From contig CM060703.1 in the NCBI GenBank assembly GCA_030686995.1, positions 1,706,501-1,770,500 on the forward strand: a stretch of 64,000 bases of DNA, in the 5' to 3' direction. The notes under the pieces are model-generated. The model did no database searches and was not told where the DNA came from. It saw only the letters and a list, made by a program, of their open reading frames with translations. The stretch is from Artemisia argyi (Eukaryota > Streptophyta > Magnoliopsida > Asterales > Asteraceae). Within the stretch, counting starts at the first letter, position 1, and the number at the start of each line of letters is the position of its first letter. Of the stretch, positions 1-11,800 are shown in pieces. The position numbers and the translations under genes were made by a program.

Positions 1-525
1 CATGGCAAAGCCACGACTAAAGACCATATAACTTTTAAAGATCAAAACTTATATATATGTTATTAAATACTACAATAGTAGGGAGCCTCATGTGAGGAGT
101 TCATTAAGTAAGCCGTCGAGGTGAGTTGTGGATTTACGAATTAAAGTGTCCTGGCTCTTCGAACGTTTACTCCATGACTTCTGAATTATGTCGGCCCGAA
201 CGGTAGTAAGAGATATACAAACTATACATGTTTCATAGACCACTTATATTCAACGACTTACACTATATACTAAGTACTACATCATGAACATTATGCAAGA
301 CATATATAGGCAATTATTCGTATTCTTAGACGTTACTCCAAACCTAAGTCGCAACGTTCTATTATAGGCTGCTCTTAGAGACTTTCGCGATTCGACTACC
401 ACTATCATTTCTCATTACATAAGCTTAAGGTGAGTCATAGCCCCTACTTTTTCATACTTGTTTTAACTCTTTGGGGGGGATACATGCACAACTACTTGCT
501 TACTTGTACAAATACTCAAAACATT

Positions 526-640
526 TATACTTGATTGTTTTATACTTGATTGTTTTATACTTGATTGTTTTATACTTGATTGTCTTATACTTGATCGCAT
601 TATACTTGATGTCATATATACATGATTGCATTATACTTGA
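526..640. repeat. Minisatellite, ~15 bp unit
   Basis: At least six imperfect copies of TATACTTGATTGTTT lie head to tail inside the LTR-like region, decaying to the right (TATACTTGATCGCAT, TATACTTGATGTCAT). The open frame across it is only the repeat read through and is not a gene. Confidence 0.8.
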
Positions 641-644
641 TTGT

Positions 645-728
645 GAGACTTCCAGTGGCTCCAGATTAAGTTGCTGGATGACCATTGAGACTTCCGGTGG
701 CTCCAAATTAAGTTGTTGGATGACCATT
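645..728. repeat. Tandem duplication, 42 bp unit x2
   Basis: Two adjacent 42 bp copies (645-686 and 687-728), each starting GAGACTTCC and ending GATGACCATT, with four differences. They lie just after the 15 bp minisatellite. Confidence 0.85.
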
Positions 729-1448
729 GAGGCTATTGATACATCCTAACATTTGCGAATGTTGGATACATCATAAACGTGAGGTCTTCGGAGATGAAGA
801 GTAGACTCACGACTAAGTGCTTAATTGTTTTGATGAACTTATACATGTCTTAATCATACTATATTGTAGCAGTGGGTTGTGAACACACAGGTTACAAGTC
901 TCTTATGGCGGGACTTGTAACTGAGTGGATTTACGATGCCTTTGCTGTGTGAACATTCTTTTAAGGCTTTTCAACTGTTTTAAGACAAACTCTATGAACT
1001 CACCAACCATTGTGTTGACACTTTAGCATGTTTATCTCAGGTTAGTAAGGCGATAGCTAGTGCGTGGAACTTAGAGTCAAGCTGCATATTCTGAAGACTT
1101 ACGCTTTTATCATTTACCATTCAAAACACTTTGTATACATTTATGTATCATACTTTGGAATCTCATGTTTGTAACTTTGAATTCATTAATCGAATGGTAA
1201 CTTTTCAAAACGTCTCATTTAGAGTTCGTTTTCTATAACTTGTACTTTGTATTATGAAGTAGCACCCCTATGACACAGTCTTCCGCTGCGGTATTTTGGG
1301 GGTGTTACATTAGGGTACACTTTTGACCACCAACCTTGATTCTCAGACAATTTTAGGAGCTAATAATGTCCTGCAACCAACATTATTCTATAGGAGAACT
1401 CTTTGTAACTTCATAACTTTGATTAATCATTCAGTTAGTGTATCAGTT

Positions 1449-1487
<39 letters not shown>

Positions 1488-2256
1488 TATTTCATTACTT
1501 ATTAATTAGCACACTGACAAGAGGTTCATGGATCTGAAGATCGAAATTCAATCGATCTATTTGTAAATTTTGAAAGGCCGCATTAACTACGAGCTTAGTA
1601 TCCACGAATTTTAGCTACAGATATGCTAAAAGATTCGACATGAAATTTTTTTCCAAAGGTAACATAAATATATAGCGTGTAATTTATCAATTCGAACCTA
1701 ATTGAATCACTATTAAACAATTCACAGCCTAACAACTGGGCGTATAATAATAGAGTGACAGGGGTCGAGTTTTCAAGCATTATGAGTGATGAAAATGATC
1801 AACACATCATAAAAGTATGGGATTGAATATTGGTTCACTCTAAACTATAAGAAATATTTCATTAAGTTTTTTTTTTTTTTTTTTATAATTCGTATTTTTA
1901 AAATTTTGTTTTTATTACGTATAAAACTGTGAAATAGAAAAGAAAATAAAATATAAAGTGTGATAAGTCGAAAGTAGTAAAACATTAAAATACGAAGCAG
2001 AAAACAACAAAAACTGTTTTGTCCTCTTAATAAACTGAGTAAAACTGACTAAAAAAGTGTAAAACATAAAATATAAAAATTGATAAGTGAAAAATAATTA
2101 AAAAAAGTTACCAAATAAAATATTATAAAAAGCTATTTTTTACTGTCAGTAAAACGCGCAATAAAGTGCCGGTAGGATTAAAAATGAGAGTAGAGGGTCA
2201 AAACATGTCACTACCCTAAAAGTAAAGTTAATAAATCTCAAATGAAATTACTATGG

Positions 2257-2385
2257 CTATGTTTGGTAAAATAAGATTTTCTAAAAAATAGCAAAGCTCA
2301 CAGCTCTCATTTCAAACGAACACTAAAAATAAAAAAGCTTATTATTCATCACTCATTGCTTCAAAAAGATTTGTGTCAAACATAC
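2257..2385. mobile_element. Small hAT-like MITE in tandem unit 1
   Basis: The ends read GCTATGTTTGGTAAA and GTCAAACATACTT, an imperfect terminal inverted repeat. The matching place in unit 2 (about 5150-5162, ATTACTATGCCATCCCC) lacks it, so the insertion is shown by an internal empty site. The same TATGTTTGGCA-type end occurs at 60238. Exact borders and target duplication are uncertain by a few bases. Confidence 0.6.
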
Positions 2386-3227
2386 TTATATCATCCCCTC
2401 AAATAGTGTGAAGCAAATATGACTTGTCACTTTACTTACCAAGTACTAGTACGAAAGAGAAAAAAAATAAAAAAAATAAAAAAAAAGCTGTTGAACTTTT
2501 GTGCTTCAAACATTATTGTATTGGAAAGATAACTTGTGCATAATAACATGTAAATTACGTTCGTTCAACTTGTACGAGCAAATGCTAGTAGATTTTCCAT
2601 ATCTTTTGCGGTACATCATGTACTGATGTACATCATGCATGAGACATTGTGACATGTTGGTACGTGTACCAAAAATGCAGGGCTGTCTTTAAATTTTTTG
2701 AAAATTTTAAGAGTTTTGGACAATTTTATACTGAGCATTTTGGGAGGAAATGTTATTTTCTCATTTATTTTTTCCTTTTTGAAAAATATGTGTACATAGA
2801 CATTTAATTACTAATCAGACAAATTTAGAGGGCTCAAAAATTTTTGAACCCTTAAACGGTCGCCCAATTTACATACCTTCAAAAACGATTATGATAAAAT
2901 GTTTAATCACATATGATTATTTTAAGGTTTTGCTAACTACAAACTATATTGTTGTAGTTAAGTCTTATCAATTGCATAAAATAACATTTATTGAACTCGT
3001 ATTTTTAATTTAATACTTATAATTATAGAAGGTGTTGCGATATATAAATTGTTTGATATGAATGAATTGTTTATTTTTTGATTAAGATAATTTCAATCAC
3101 AACTTATAATATTGTGGTTAACAAAAACCTTGATTTTTATCAAAGTAAATTTTTTGCTTATGAGGATATGTAGCATACACCAGCTCATGAGATAGTGTAA
3201 TTATTCCGGTAACACTTGAGGGAAACA

Positions 3228-3284
<57 letters not shown>
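3228..3284. repeat. (AAT)n microsatellite
   Basis: About 19 uninterrupted AAT units. The equivalent place in unit 2 (about 5915) lacks the expansion. Confidence 0.95.
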
Positions 3285-3285
<1 letters not shown>

Positions 3286-3504
3286 GTATATAATTTATAA
3301 ACTCTTTTTCATGCTCGAAAAAAGTTTATTGGAATTTGTACATCTTATTTCCAACTAATTACTATTTATAGAGAGGCAAAATTGTTACTTAATTGTTCTT
3401 TTGTGAATCTTAGTAATATTGGAGCAATCGATAAAAATTAAAGAAAATGATATGTTTTGAAGCTAAAAAGAAGAAATATAAAAAAAAAAGTCCACTGTTC
3501 AGAC

Positions 3505-3745
3505 ACCAATACGCCGTATTCACCACCATGGATACGTCATCTTCAAGCCTTGACTTCACAAGACATCCATGACGGGAAAGCTGCTGATACGTCGGATCCA
3601 AAATTATCATTACACCGTATTAAAAGGCGGTTATCACATATGTTAGAATATTTTATTTGTGGAGCCCACGTTAAAAGACCGTGATACGCCGTATTGAACC
3701 CATCTGATACGCCGTATCTGGCCAATTCCAGAGGCTATATATAGA
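3505..3745 (+). promoter_or_regulatory. Promoter-like segment with repeated near-palindrome and TATA box
   Basis: ATACGCCGTAT occurs at 3509-3519, 3684-3694 and 3707-3717, with a decayed copy (TACACCGTAT) near 3611-3620. The motif is its own inverted repeat except at the central base. A TATA-like CTATATATAG sits at 3735-3744, 18 bp after the last copy. TGACG-type words (near 3568 and 3586) lie between. This looks like a retroelement or pararetroelement promoter, but no transcript start can be shown. Confidence 0.3.
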
Positions 3746-4496
3746 AAACCTAAGTTTCGACTTAGGGTACACTTTTGACCACCAACCTCGATTCTCAAAC
3801 GATTTTAGGAGCTAATAATGTCCTGCAAACGCCATCACTCCATAGGAGAACTTTTTGTAACATCATAACTTTGATTAATCATTTAGTTAGCGTATAGGTT
3901 TGATAACTTTTTTATATTTTACTGCTGATTAATTAACACACTGAGAAGAGGTTTATGGATCTGAAGATCGAAACTCAATCGTGGAATTTGCAAATTTTGA
4001 AAGTCCGGGTTAACTAAGAGCCCGTTATCCACGAAGTTTAGTTAAACATATGCTAAAAGATTCACCACGAAAAAAATGTTTCAAAGGTGACATAAATATG
4101 CAGCTTGTTATTTATCGATTCTAACATAATTGAATCACTATTATACAATTCATAGCCTAACAACTGGGCGAATAATAATAAAGTGACCGGAGGTCGAGTT
4201 TTCAAGTATTATGAGTGCTGAAAATGATCAACACATCATAGAAGTAAAGGATTGAATATCGGTACACTCTAAACTATAAGTTATATATTCCTTAATTTTT
4301 TTTATTAATTTTTATTTTCATAATTTTGTTTTTATTATGTCTAAAACTGTGAAATAAAAAAGAACATAAAATATAAAGTTTGATAAGTCAAAAGTAGTAA
4401 AATATAAAAATACAGAACATAAAACCATAAAAACTGTTTTGTACTCTTAATAAACTGATTAAAACAGACGAAAAAAATGTAAAACAGAAACTATTA

Positions 4497-4639
4497 AGGG
4501 AGTTTTAGCAACACCCCTATAAGACATAGTACAAACCGCTATTCGCACAGTATAACACCGCTATACATACAGTACAAACAAGTTATGCATAAAAAGGTGT
4601 GTATATAGAAGTTTTGAGGTGTGTATATAGTAAAACCCT
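4497..4639. mobile_element. Small MITE-like insertion in tandem unit 2
   Basis: The segment AGGGAGTTTTAGCAACACC ... TAGTAAAACCCT interrupts unit 2 where unit 1 is continuous (about 2068-2075). The ends form a rough inverted repeat (AGGG..TTTTA / TAAAACCCT) and ATTA-type words flank it. It also holds two GGTGTGTATATAG copies near its right end. Confidence 0.4.
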
Positions 4640-4771
4640 AATATTAAAATTGATAAGTCAAAAATAATAATTAAAAAATACAAAATAAAATATCATAAAA
4701 AGCTTTTTTACCGGCAAATAACCAGTTAATAAAGTGTTCGCAGGATTAAAAATGATAGTAGAGGGTTTAGA

Positions 4772-5098
4772 CTAAGGGTGAGCAAACGGATCGGATGGAC
4801 CGGACCGACCGACAAAACCGACCGGACCGGACCGACCACATTCGGTCCGGTCCTCGGTCTAGGCTTTTTGGCTAATTCGGTCCTCGGTCCGGTCGGTCCG
4901 GTCCGGACCGACCAAAAAACCGAAAAAACGTGCCAAAATATGCTTAATTGGACCGGACCGACCGAAGACCGGACCGGACCGAGACCGGACCGACCACATT
5001 CGGTCCGGTCTCGGTCTATGGTTTTTCCGGTTCTCGGTCTTCGGTCCGGTCCGGTCTTGGCCGGTCCGGTCCGGTTTTTGAACCATGCTCACCCTTAG
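4772..5098. mobile_element. GC-rich foldback MITE made of GGTCCGG words
   Basis: The element begins CTAAGGGTGAGC and ends GCTCACCCTTAG, a perfect 12 bp inverted repeat. It is flanked by the 6 bp direct repeat TTTAGA (4766-4771 and 5099-5104). The interior is built almost wholly of GGACCGG, CCGACC and GGTCCGG words whose two halves are complementary, so the whole element can fold into a hairpin. Unit 1 has an empty site at about 2193-2200. Open frames on both strands are repeats of Arg-Thr-Gly-Pro type and are not genes. Confidence 0.8.
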
Positions 5099-5920
5099 TT
5101 TAGACATATCACTAACCTATAAGTAAAGTTAATAATAAATCTGACATGAAATTACTATGCCATCCCCTCAAATAGTGTGAAGCAAATATGACTTGTCACG
5201 TTCGTTCAACTTGTATGAGCAAATGCTACTAGATTTCCAATATCTTTTGCGGTACATGTACATCATGCATGAGACAATATAATATTTATCTATGCTTGTT
5301 CTTATTCATTGTGACATGTTGGTACGCGTACCAAAAATGCAGGGCTGTCTTTAATTTTTTTGAAAATTTTGATAGTTTTGGTCAAAACTTTATACCAAGC
5401 ATTTTGGGAAGAAATGTGATTTTCTCATTTATTTATTATTATTATTATTTTTTGAAAAGTATGTGTACATAGACATTTAATTATTAACGAAGTAAATTTT
5501 GAGGCCTCTAAAATTTTTAAATCCCTGAACAGTTGCCCAACTTACACATCTTCAAAAATGATCCTCATAAAATGTTTAATCACACATGATTATTTTAAGA
5601 CTTTGCTAACTACAAACTATATGATTGTGGTTAAGTCTTATCATTTGTGTAAAAATAACATTTATTGAACTCGTATTTTAATTTAATCAAAAAGATTTAA
5701 TAATTATAATTGTAGAAGGTGTTGCTATATACAAAATGTTTGATATTAATGAATTGTTTGTTTTTTGATTAAAATAACTTCAACTACAACTTATAATATG
5801 GTAGTTAACAAAAACCCTAATTTTCATCAAATTAAAATTTTTGCTTATGAGGATATGTAGCATACACCAGATAACGAGATAGTGTAATTATACCTATAAC
5901 ATTTGAGGCAACAAATAAAA

Positions 5921-6115
5921 ATTACGGAGCAGAAAAACATAAAAACTATTTTGTCCTCTTAATAAACTGAGTAAAACTTACATAAAAAGTATAAAATATA
6001 AAATATAAAAACTAATAAGTTAAAAATAATAATAAAAAAAATACAAAATAAAATATCATAAAAAACTATTTTTTACTGTCAATAAAACGGGTTATAAAGT
6101 GTTGGCAGATTGACA
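5921..6115. repeat. Partial third copy of the tandem unit
   Basis: The stretch TTTTGTCCTCTTAATAAACT through the ATAAAGTGTTGGCAG end matches 1985-2180 of unit 1 and 4405-4745 of unit 2. Only this central part is present. Confidence 0.65.
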
Positions 6116-7672
6116 TAAGTCGATCTAAAAATTTTAAAACAAAGTTTTAATTTGTAAAACTTTTCAACCCCCCTCTAGTTTTCTACAACTTTGAGTGATT
6201 TTGCGAAAAGTTTTATGGCAACACGATCAACACTGAACCAACCTAGGATAATCATGGAGTTATGAGGTGATTAAGGTTAGGTTTATGTCATATGATCAAG
6301 CCAGAGCCGGAAGGATCTACCGAAGCACAATACCAATAGCTTAGTACTAGAAGTCCTTATGTATGATTGAAAAATGTTTAAATAAGAAAAGGAGAAATAC
6401 GGGGTTGAAGAATGAAAAGGAAAAGTTATGAATGGGTGGAAGCAAATGATTCCTCCATAAACTTAGAGCAGAAACCGGGTCAATACATATGCTACTGGTT
6501 ATCAATAAGGTGATACCGGTATTGAAGACAAGACGTCATGGACCCAGTGACGCGTTGCACAACCTCTCCTAGCCACTCAAGTTCCTCTTAAAATGTTCTT
6601 GTTTCATTTCTCACGAAGACAAACACATAATCTATCGACCTCTCAATTCGATATGTGTAGGTATTGAAAAGGTGGCAGTCTGCTCCAGCCTCCAACCACT
6701 AAAAGAAAAAGGCACTAATCAAGTCTAGAGCCACAAGATTTATCAAAAGATCTCTTAGGACACACTTCCCAATACAACACTTGTGTTTGCCAAAAAGAAC
6801 ACAAGTTGTATAAGAGTCTTTTATAAGATATATTGATATTGCCTTACACATCATGATGGTCACTATGTCTCAAATGGTCTACAGTCGTGGATTGATACTT
6901 AGGTATACTTCAGCGGCTCACATGTCTTGTTTCAAGCCATCTTGAAGGTATCCAAGTCAGGAGCATCATTTGTGAGGATCCGAGAAGTGTTTTCACACTA
7001 TGACGTTAATACTCTCGACATCCAAACTTGTGAGTGCTTGAAATCCCGCCAAGGAGATTCCTTTCATGAATTGAGTCCTGAAGATGTGGGTCGTTACTTG
7101 GATCTATCCAATGTAATCATAACTGTCCCTCACAGGATTCGGACGGCTGATTTGCCCACCAAGGTGAATGAAATAAAGGCATTTATCAATAAAACAATCA
7201 TAGTGGTCTATTCTTTAAGAAAAGTCCACTGTGATCGATTGGTATTTTTTTAACTAACAGTGAATATGCAGGTACTGATGATAGTCCCCTGAAGGAGAGA
7301 TCGTTTACCACCATCATATTCATCAACATACTTCAAGTTCCAAATGCTCATGCCAACATCATTTCGAAAGATGCAGTTACGAAATAATTCAAGAAAAGTT
7401 CTCATCAAAGATCAAGTGATATAAAGTTCAACAACGATTCTACGTCAAAGTAAAAGAATGAGAACAACTCAAATGTGAAACGTAAAGTTAAACAAGCAGT
7501 ATAAGCATGTTGGAAAAGACGTTAATACACCATAAATGAAGATGTTAATCAAGGGCAAGCAGACATCACCAACGAAGAACAAAGAAGATAGGCGCATGGA
7601 CGTCAAAGCCAAGAAACATTAAAAGACCAAAGGACATCAACGATCTATAATGACCAACCCTTAGGGGGATAT
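6116..7672 (+). other. Unassigned region, possible internal part of an LTR element
   Basis: It ends in a purine tract (TTAGGGGGAT, 7661-7670) directly before an LTR-like segment, as an LTR element's interior would. The longest frame, 6927-7253 (108 codons), encodes a polar protein with a VFSHYDVNTLDIQTCECLKS segment that I do not recognise; no protease, integrase or reverse transcriptase motif is visible. A short inverted repeat (AACACTTGTGTTT / AACACAAGTTGT) lies at about 6777-6810. Confidence 0.3.
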
Positions 7673-7954
7673 TGATGGAAAACGATAAAGCGCTAGTCAT
7701 TTATTATTGTAATAGGTCGTTTGATTATCAGGTTTGTAAGTTTGTTTAAAGGGTCCGCCCATGTAGCAAGCCCATGGGCGGCCCAACCTTTGTACATATG
7801 CTATATATACCCTTTTCCACTAAGGAAAGGATGTTGGTTCTAGTAATAATATTTTTCATCTTATCATAAGCTAGTTCCTCCTACTATCTCTACTCTATTT
7901 CTCTAAGAATAACGACATCTCTTGTGTAAGAATGATGGAATATGTGACCTAACA
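7673..7954 (+). mobile_element. LTR (right-hand) of a small retroelement
   Basis: It starts TGATGGAAAACG immediately after a polypurine tract and ends CCTAACA. It contains a TATA box (CTATATATACCC, about 7801-7812) followed by a pyrimidine-rich region, as expected of an LTR promoter. No matching left LTR is found in the window, so the element is truncated. Confidence 0.5.
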
Positions 7955-7978
7955 GATGGCTACGCGACACCACTTAAG

Positions 7979-8178
7979 GGTGGCCTAGTAGCAAAAGGGC
8001 TTGTAACTATCACTCTAAAATGTGTGGGGTCTTAAGTTCAATTCCTGCTAGGTGCAAATAACCTTATGTGGCCACGCCAATCTCCTGAAAAGGGAGGACT
8101 TTAACTGGTTTGAGTCTGTGGCGGTGAGTTCAAACCCCGTGGATTAGTCTGTCAAAAAGGTCAGAAATCATGGTAAAA
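7979..8178 (+). mobile_element. SINE-like element
   Basis: GGTGGCCTAGTAGCAAAAGGG resembles a tRNA-type RNA polymerase III box A, and AGTTCAATTCC about 55 bp later resembles box B (consensus GGTTCGANNCC). A second box-B-like AGTTCAAACCC follows at about 8130 and the segment ends in an A8 tract. The layout fits a tRNA-derived plant SINE. No clear target duplication is seen. Confidence 0.45.
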
Positions 8179-8189
8179 AAAATGGTTAC

Positions 8190-8270
8190 ACTAAGTGGTG
8201 GTGGGTGGTGGCAGTGGTGGGTGGTTGTGGTGATTGGTGTGGTGGTAGGTAGTGTGTGGTGGGTGGCACT
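8190..8270. repeat. GGT-rich low-complexity tract
   Basis: About 80 bp of irregular GGTGG, GTGGT and GGGTGG words on the plus strand, nearly free of C. The G runs are short (2-3), so any quadruplex would be weak. Confidence 0.8.
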
Positions 8271-8803
8271 CGAGAACACATCATCTTTTGTTCGCTTTTC
8301 ACTTTTTTTTCATTTTCTTACTTAACTCTAACTTGAAAACACAATGTAAAAGTTAAATTTTCTTGATTAAATTTGTGTCCAAACGTCATCATGCTTTGGT
8401 TTCTGTTTTTGTAAAAACCAAAAATTCAATTTCGGTTCACTTTAGTTTCGAGCAAAAGCCGGACCAACACAACCCATGCTTCCCCCTGCCTTATATATAT
8501 CATAGTACATTTCATTATACAACTCAACACTTATGTAACATGCAAAGAATTATGACAATAGACGTCGCCAAATTCATTTTTCTATTGCTTGCATTTATTA
8601 CTGTACGTGTGATTATCGGAAATAATAACTTTTACAACTGTTAGACAAAAAACACAGCAACAACAAACGACTTATATTGCTTACCGGAACAAAAAACCAT
8701 TGACAACATCCATCTTACACAAACCCACGATCAGCAAAAGCTGGAACAACAGATGTGACGATTGTTACTATGTTTGAACTTCCATGTGAAGCAATAATCA
8801 TCT

Positions 8804-11800
8804 TCAGTTTTTGTACTTCATTGTTTCCTTCTCAAACCCGATTGTTGGGAATTGCTTAGCATACTCCTCGACCTCGCCCCTAATCTTTGCAATTTCAGAT
8901 TGGAACTTCTCGTCTCCGTTCATAGATGCAACAAAGTCCTTCAACTTGGTTCCTGATATCAAGTTTAAAAAATGTGAATAATTTAAAGTAAAACACAAGT
9001 CAATTGACGTTATAGGGTAATTTAGTTATCTTTTGGTAAGGTTATAAGAGCTCTAACCTGCTGAAGCAGCCTTGATTTTCAAGGCCAACTTGACCGAAGC
9101 ATCAAATAACTCAGCAACTTTGACAAAATCTTCCTCAAGAAATCCCCTAGATGTTAGAGCAGGAGTACCTAAACCATAAGAACAAAAAGACATTACATTT
9201 TTGACGATCAAAATGTAGAACTCAAAAAAAATGGGAGGTTCTTTAATGAATGCAGGTTTTAGAGACGCTGAACTTACCCATACGGATGCCACCAGGTACC
9301 ATGGCAGAAACATCACCAGGAACGGTGTTCTTGTTGGCAGCAATATGCACCGACTCCAAAACCTTTTCAACTCTTGATCCGTCAATACCCTGTAATCAGA
9401 ACCAATATCATCAAACTAGGTAACTTCAAAGAATGCCTGGATAGTCCAAATTGACCCAGATATAATCGAGTATTGGAGATGAGCCAATATTACAAATTCA
9501 ATGTTATATTACCTTGTCTCTTAAATTTACCAACACCAAATGGTTATCTGTTCCACCGGATACAAGATTATACCCCCTCTCCATCAAACTCTGCAAAACC
9601 AACAAACGTAATATGTGAAAATTTTAGTTCGCTTATACTAATTTCTCCATTTAACAATTTCTATTTTTATTTTTCGGGTCCTATCTTCCGTTATCTTTCA
9701 TATTAAGTAATTCGGACTGGTGGATTGATAATTACATCAAATTTTCTTAGTGTAGAATATAATTCTAACACTTATGGTTGTGTATCGCTTTAACTAACGC
9801 AAGGGGAATTAAATTGAAATTTTTGAAAAAGGTAAAAATGAATACGAATTAAACCTAAATTATAGATCAGACCAACTTAGAAAAACAAATCCGAAATTTA
9901 AATCATGAAATTTTAGGGATAAACAAAAACGAATGGTCACAAATGCACAAATATATGTAAGAACCTGTGAAAATTTCTTGCAATTGGTAAGAACTTGTTC
10001 TTGGTATGCCTTGTACTCTGGGGTTGTAGCCTATAAACCAAACAAAATATAGTCAAAGTCAGCTCAAAATCAGCTTAAAAAGAGGGTCGAGCAATGGTAC
10101 TGGAAAGAACAACAAACCTGTTTCAAAGCAACAGCTAAACCAGTAATGGTATGATTGTGTGGACCCCCTTGAAGCCCGGGGAACACAGCTTGATTGATTT
10201 TATCTTCAAAGTCATACATCACCTACACGTATGTAAAAGCTAATCAACACGTAGCGAAATAAAACAGATTTTTTTTTTCTGTCGTTCAAAAACAGTAACT
10301 CACTTCTTCCCCTTTTTTGTTGATCTCTTTTAGCCCCTTCCTGAAAAAGATCATGGCTCCACGTGGCCCACGTAGAGATTTGTGTGTCGTGGTTGTCACA
10401 ACATCAGCATATTCGAAAGGCGATGGTATAACACCAGCAGCAACCAATCCGCTGATGTGTGCCATGTCAGCTAATAGAATGGCTTTTTGTTTATCACAAA
10501 CCTGTCAAAAAATGATATTTATTTTTGAGATATCAAGACTTACAGATAACATAGAATAAAAGACGAAATTAACTTCCTTTTTCTTACCTTGCGCATACGG
10601 GCGTAATCATATACTCGGGCATAGGCACTTGCACCGGCAACAACTAATTTTGGCCTAAAGAGCACAGCACTTTTCTCCATCTGCAACATAAATCAATTTC
10701 TAATAAGAAATAAATCTTCATGCTATACGAAGTATCATGCTAAGTTGTACAGCTTACTTGGTCATAGTCAATATAACCGGTGCTTTCATCCAATCTGTAT
10801 GGCATTGTCTCAAAAAATATTGATACAGCTGAAATCTTCTTTGTATCGGTCTGCATCATGAAAAAGATGAATAAATATATCAAAACAAAATACTTTTTTG
10901 GAAATGATACGACCAACTTTAGCTTGTTTAAGAACTTCACGTCACCTGATAACCATGTGAAAGATGTCCACCATGAGGAAGATCTAGTGCCATGATTCTC
11001 TCATGAGGTTTCAAGAGTGCAGTATAAACTTGAAAGTTAGCAGGCGATCCAGATAACGACTGCACGTTGACTGCAAGAGAGATGTCAGCATTTCAAGCAC
11101 AAAAACCAAACCGGAATTCATATTTCACTATTTCAGCATATGGAAAAGATCACTATATGGATGTTTTAGAGCTTATTGGGTGTTTGGACGTGTTTTTAAA
11201 ACCATTATTGAGACTTGAAATAGCAGTAAGGTTTGTTGTGTTTGGCATAACAGATTCGGATTCTATAGCGAAATGATAATCAGGAATTAGCGAGAGTAAG
11301 GAATTGCTAGTTTGCTACAATATAACAGATTTTTAAGTGTCAATGTAAAATTGTGCAGCTATTCAGATCATTAACCAAATAATTACATTATTGCCTAGTT
11401 AACCATTTGAATTTGATTCTTGATGCGCGACAATCACAAGGAAACTACACATGCAAACACCCCCTAAAAGTATGATTCTATTACACTGATGTCAAAACAA
11501 GTAACTCAGAGCGATTTGATGACAAATTCAACAAATTTCGACTATGATACTTGTTTTTTTGTAGCAAACTAACAAAAGGCCTTTCAAAGATGCTAAAAAG
11601 CATGTACTGAGTATTTTGTAAGAACGACCAATCATGAAATCGTAAATGCAAAAAGATTTTGTAATTTGGCAGTGTTTCTCCTTCAAAGGTTTGTTACAAA
11701 GAGTGCAGTGTTGTTTGGCTTTTTGAAACAATGGTGATTGGTTTGCAACGAAAGGCAAGTACAGTAGCACAAAACGTGAATATGGGAATCAGATATGTTA

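Larger units (their letters stand above)
1..1308 (+). mobile_element. LTR fragment, probable Ty3/gypsy element (right end)
   Basis: The stretch has no coding potential and ends in GGGGGTGTTACA at about 1297-1308, a typical right end of long plant Ty3/gypsy LTRs. No tRNA primer-binding site follows, so it is a 3' LTR or a solo LTR. The left end lies outside the window. Assignment rests on end sequence and general character only; no retroviral domain is visible here. Confidence 0.45.
1310..3761. repeat. Unit 1 of a ~2.4 kb tandem repeat
   Basis: This unit starts GGGTACACTTTTGACCACC and is matched along its length by 3762-5920. Matches include the opening 500 bp, the AT-rich stretch near 1985-2180, the CATCCCCTCAAATAGTG segment and the GAGGATATGTAGCATACACC segment. 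It differs from unit 2 by a poly(T) tract at 1450-1486, a MITE-like insertion (2257-2385), a further insertion near 2440-2560 and an (AAT)n tract. No coding sequence is visible. The parent element is unknown; a decayed non-autonomous retroelement is possible. Confidence 0.7.
3762..5920. repeat. Unit 2 of the ~2.4 kb tandem repeat
   Basis: Diverged copy of 1310-3400, opening with the same GGGTACACTTTTGACC sequence. It carries two insertions that unit 1 lacks (4497-4639 and 4772-5098) and lacks the 2257 MITE. After the GATATGTAGCATACACC segment (about 5855) it passes into a partial third unit instead of the promoter-like segment that ends unit 1. Confidence 0.7.

Noticed and set aside
3228..3284. 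Possible CRISPR or regulatory array
   Set aside because: It is a plain trinucleotide repeat; there are no spacers, and the window is plant nuclear DNA.
4778..5107. Open frames on both strands across the GC-rich segment
   Set aside because: They are the GGTCCGG repeat words of a foldback element read in frame; composition is Arg/Thr/Gly/Pro only.
8538..8644. Small secreted-peptide-like ORF with a hydrophobic N-terminus and a TATA-like box upstream
   Set aside because: It lies antisense in what should be the SHMT 3' UTR, which carries a possible AATAAA-type signal on the other strand, and no family motif is seen.
10780..11276. Plus-strand frames over SHMT introns and exons
   Set aside because: They are shadows of the minus-strand SHMT exons with no independent support.
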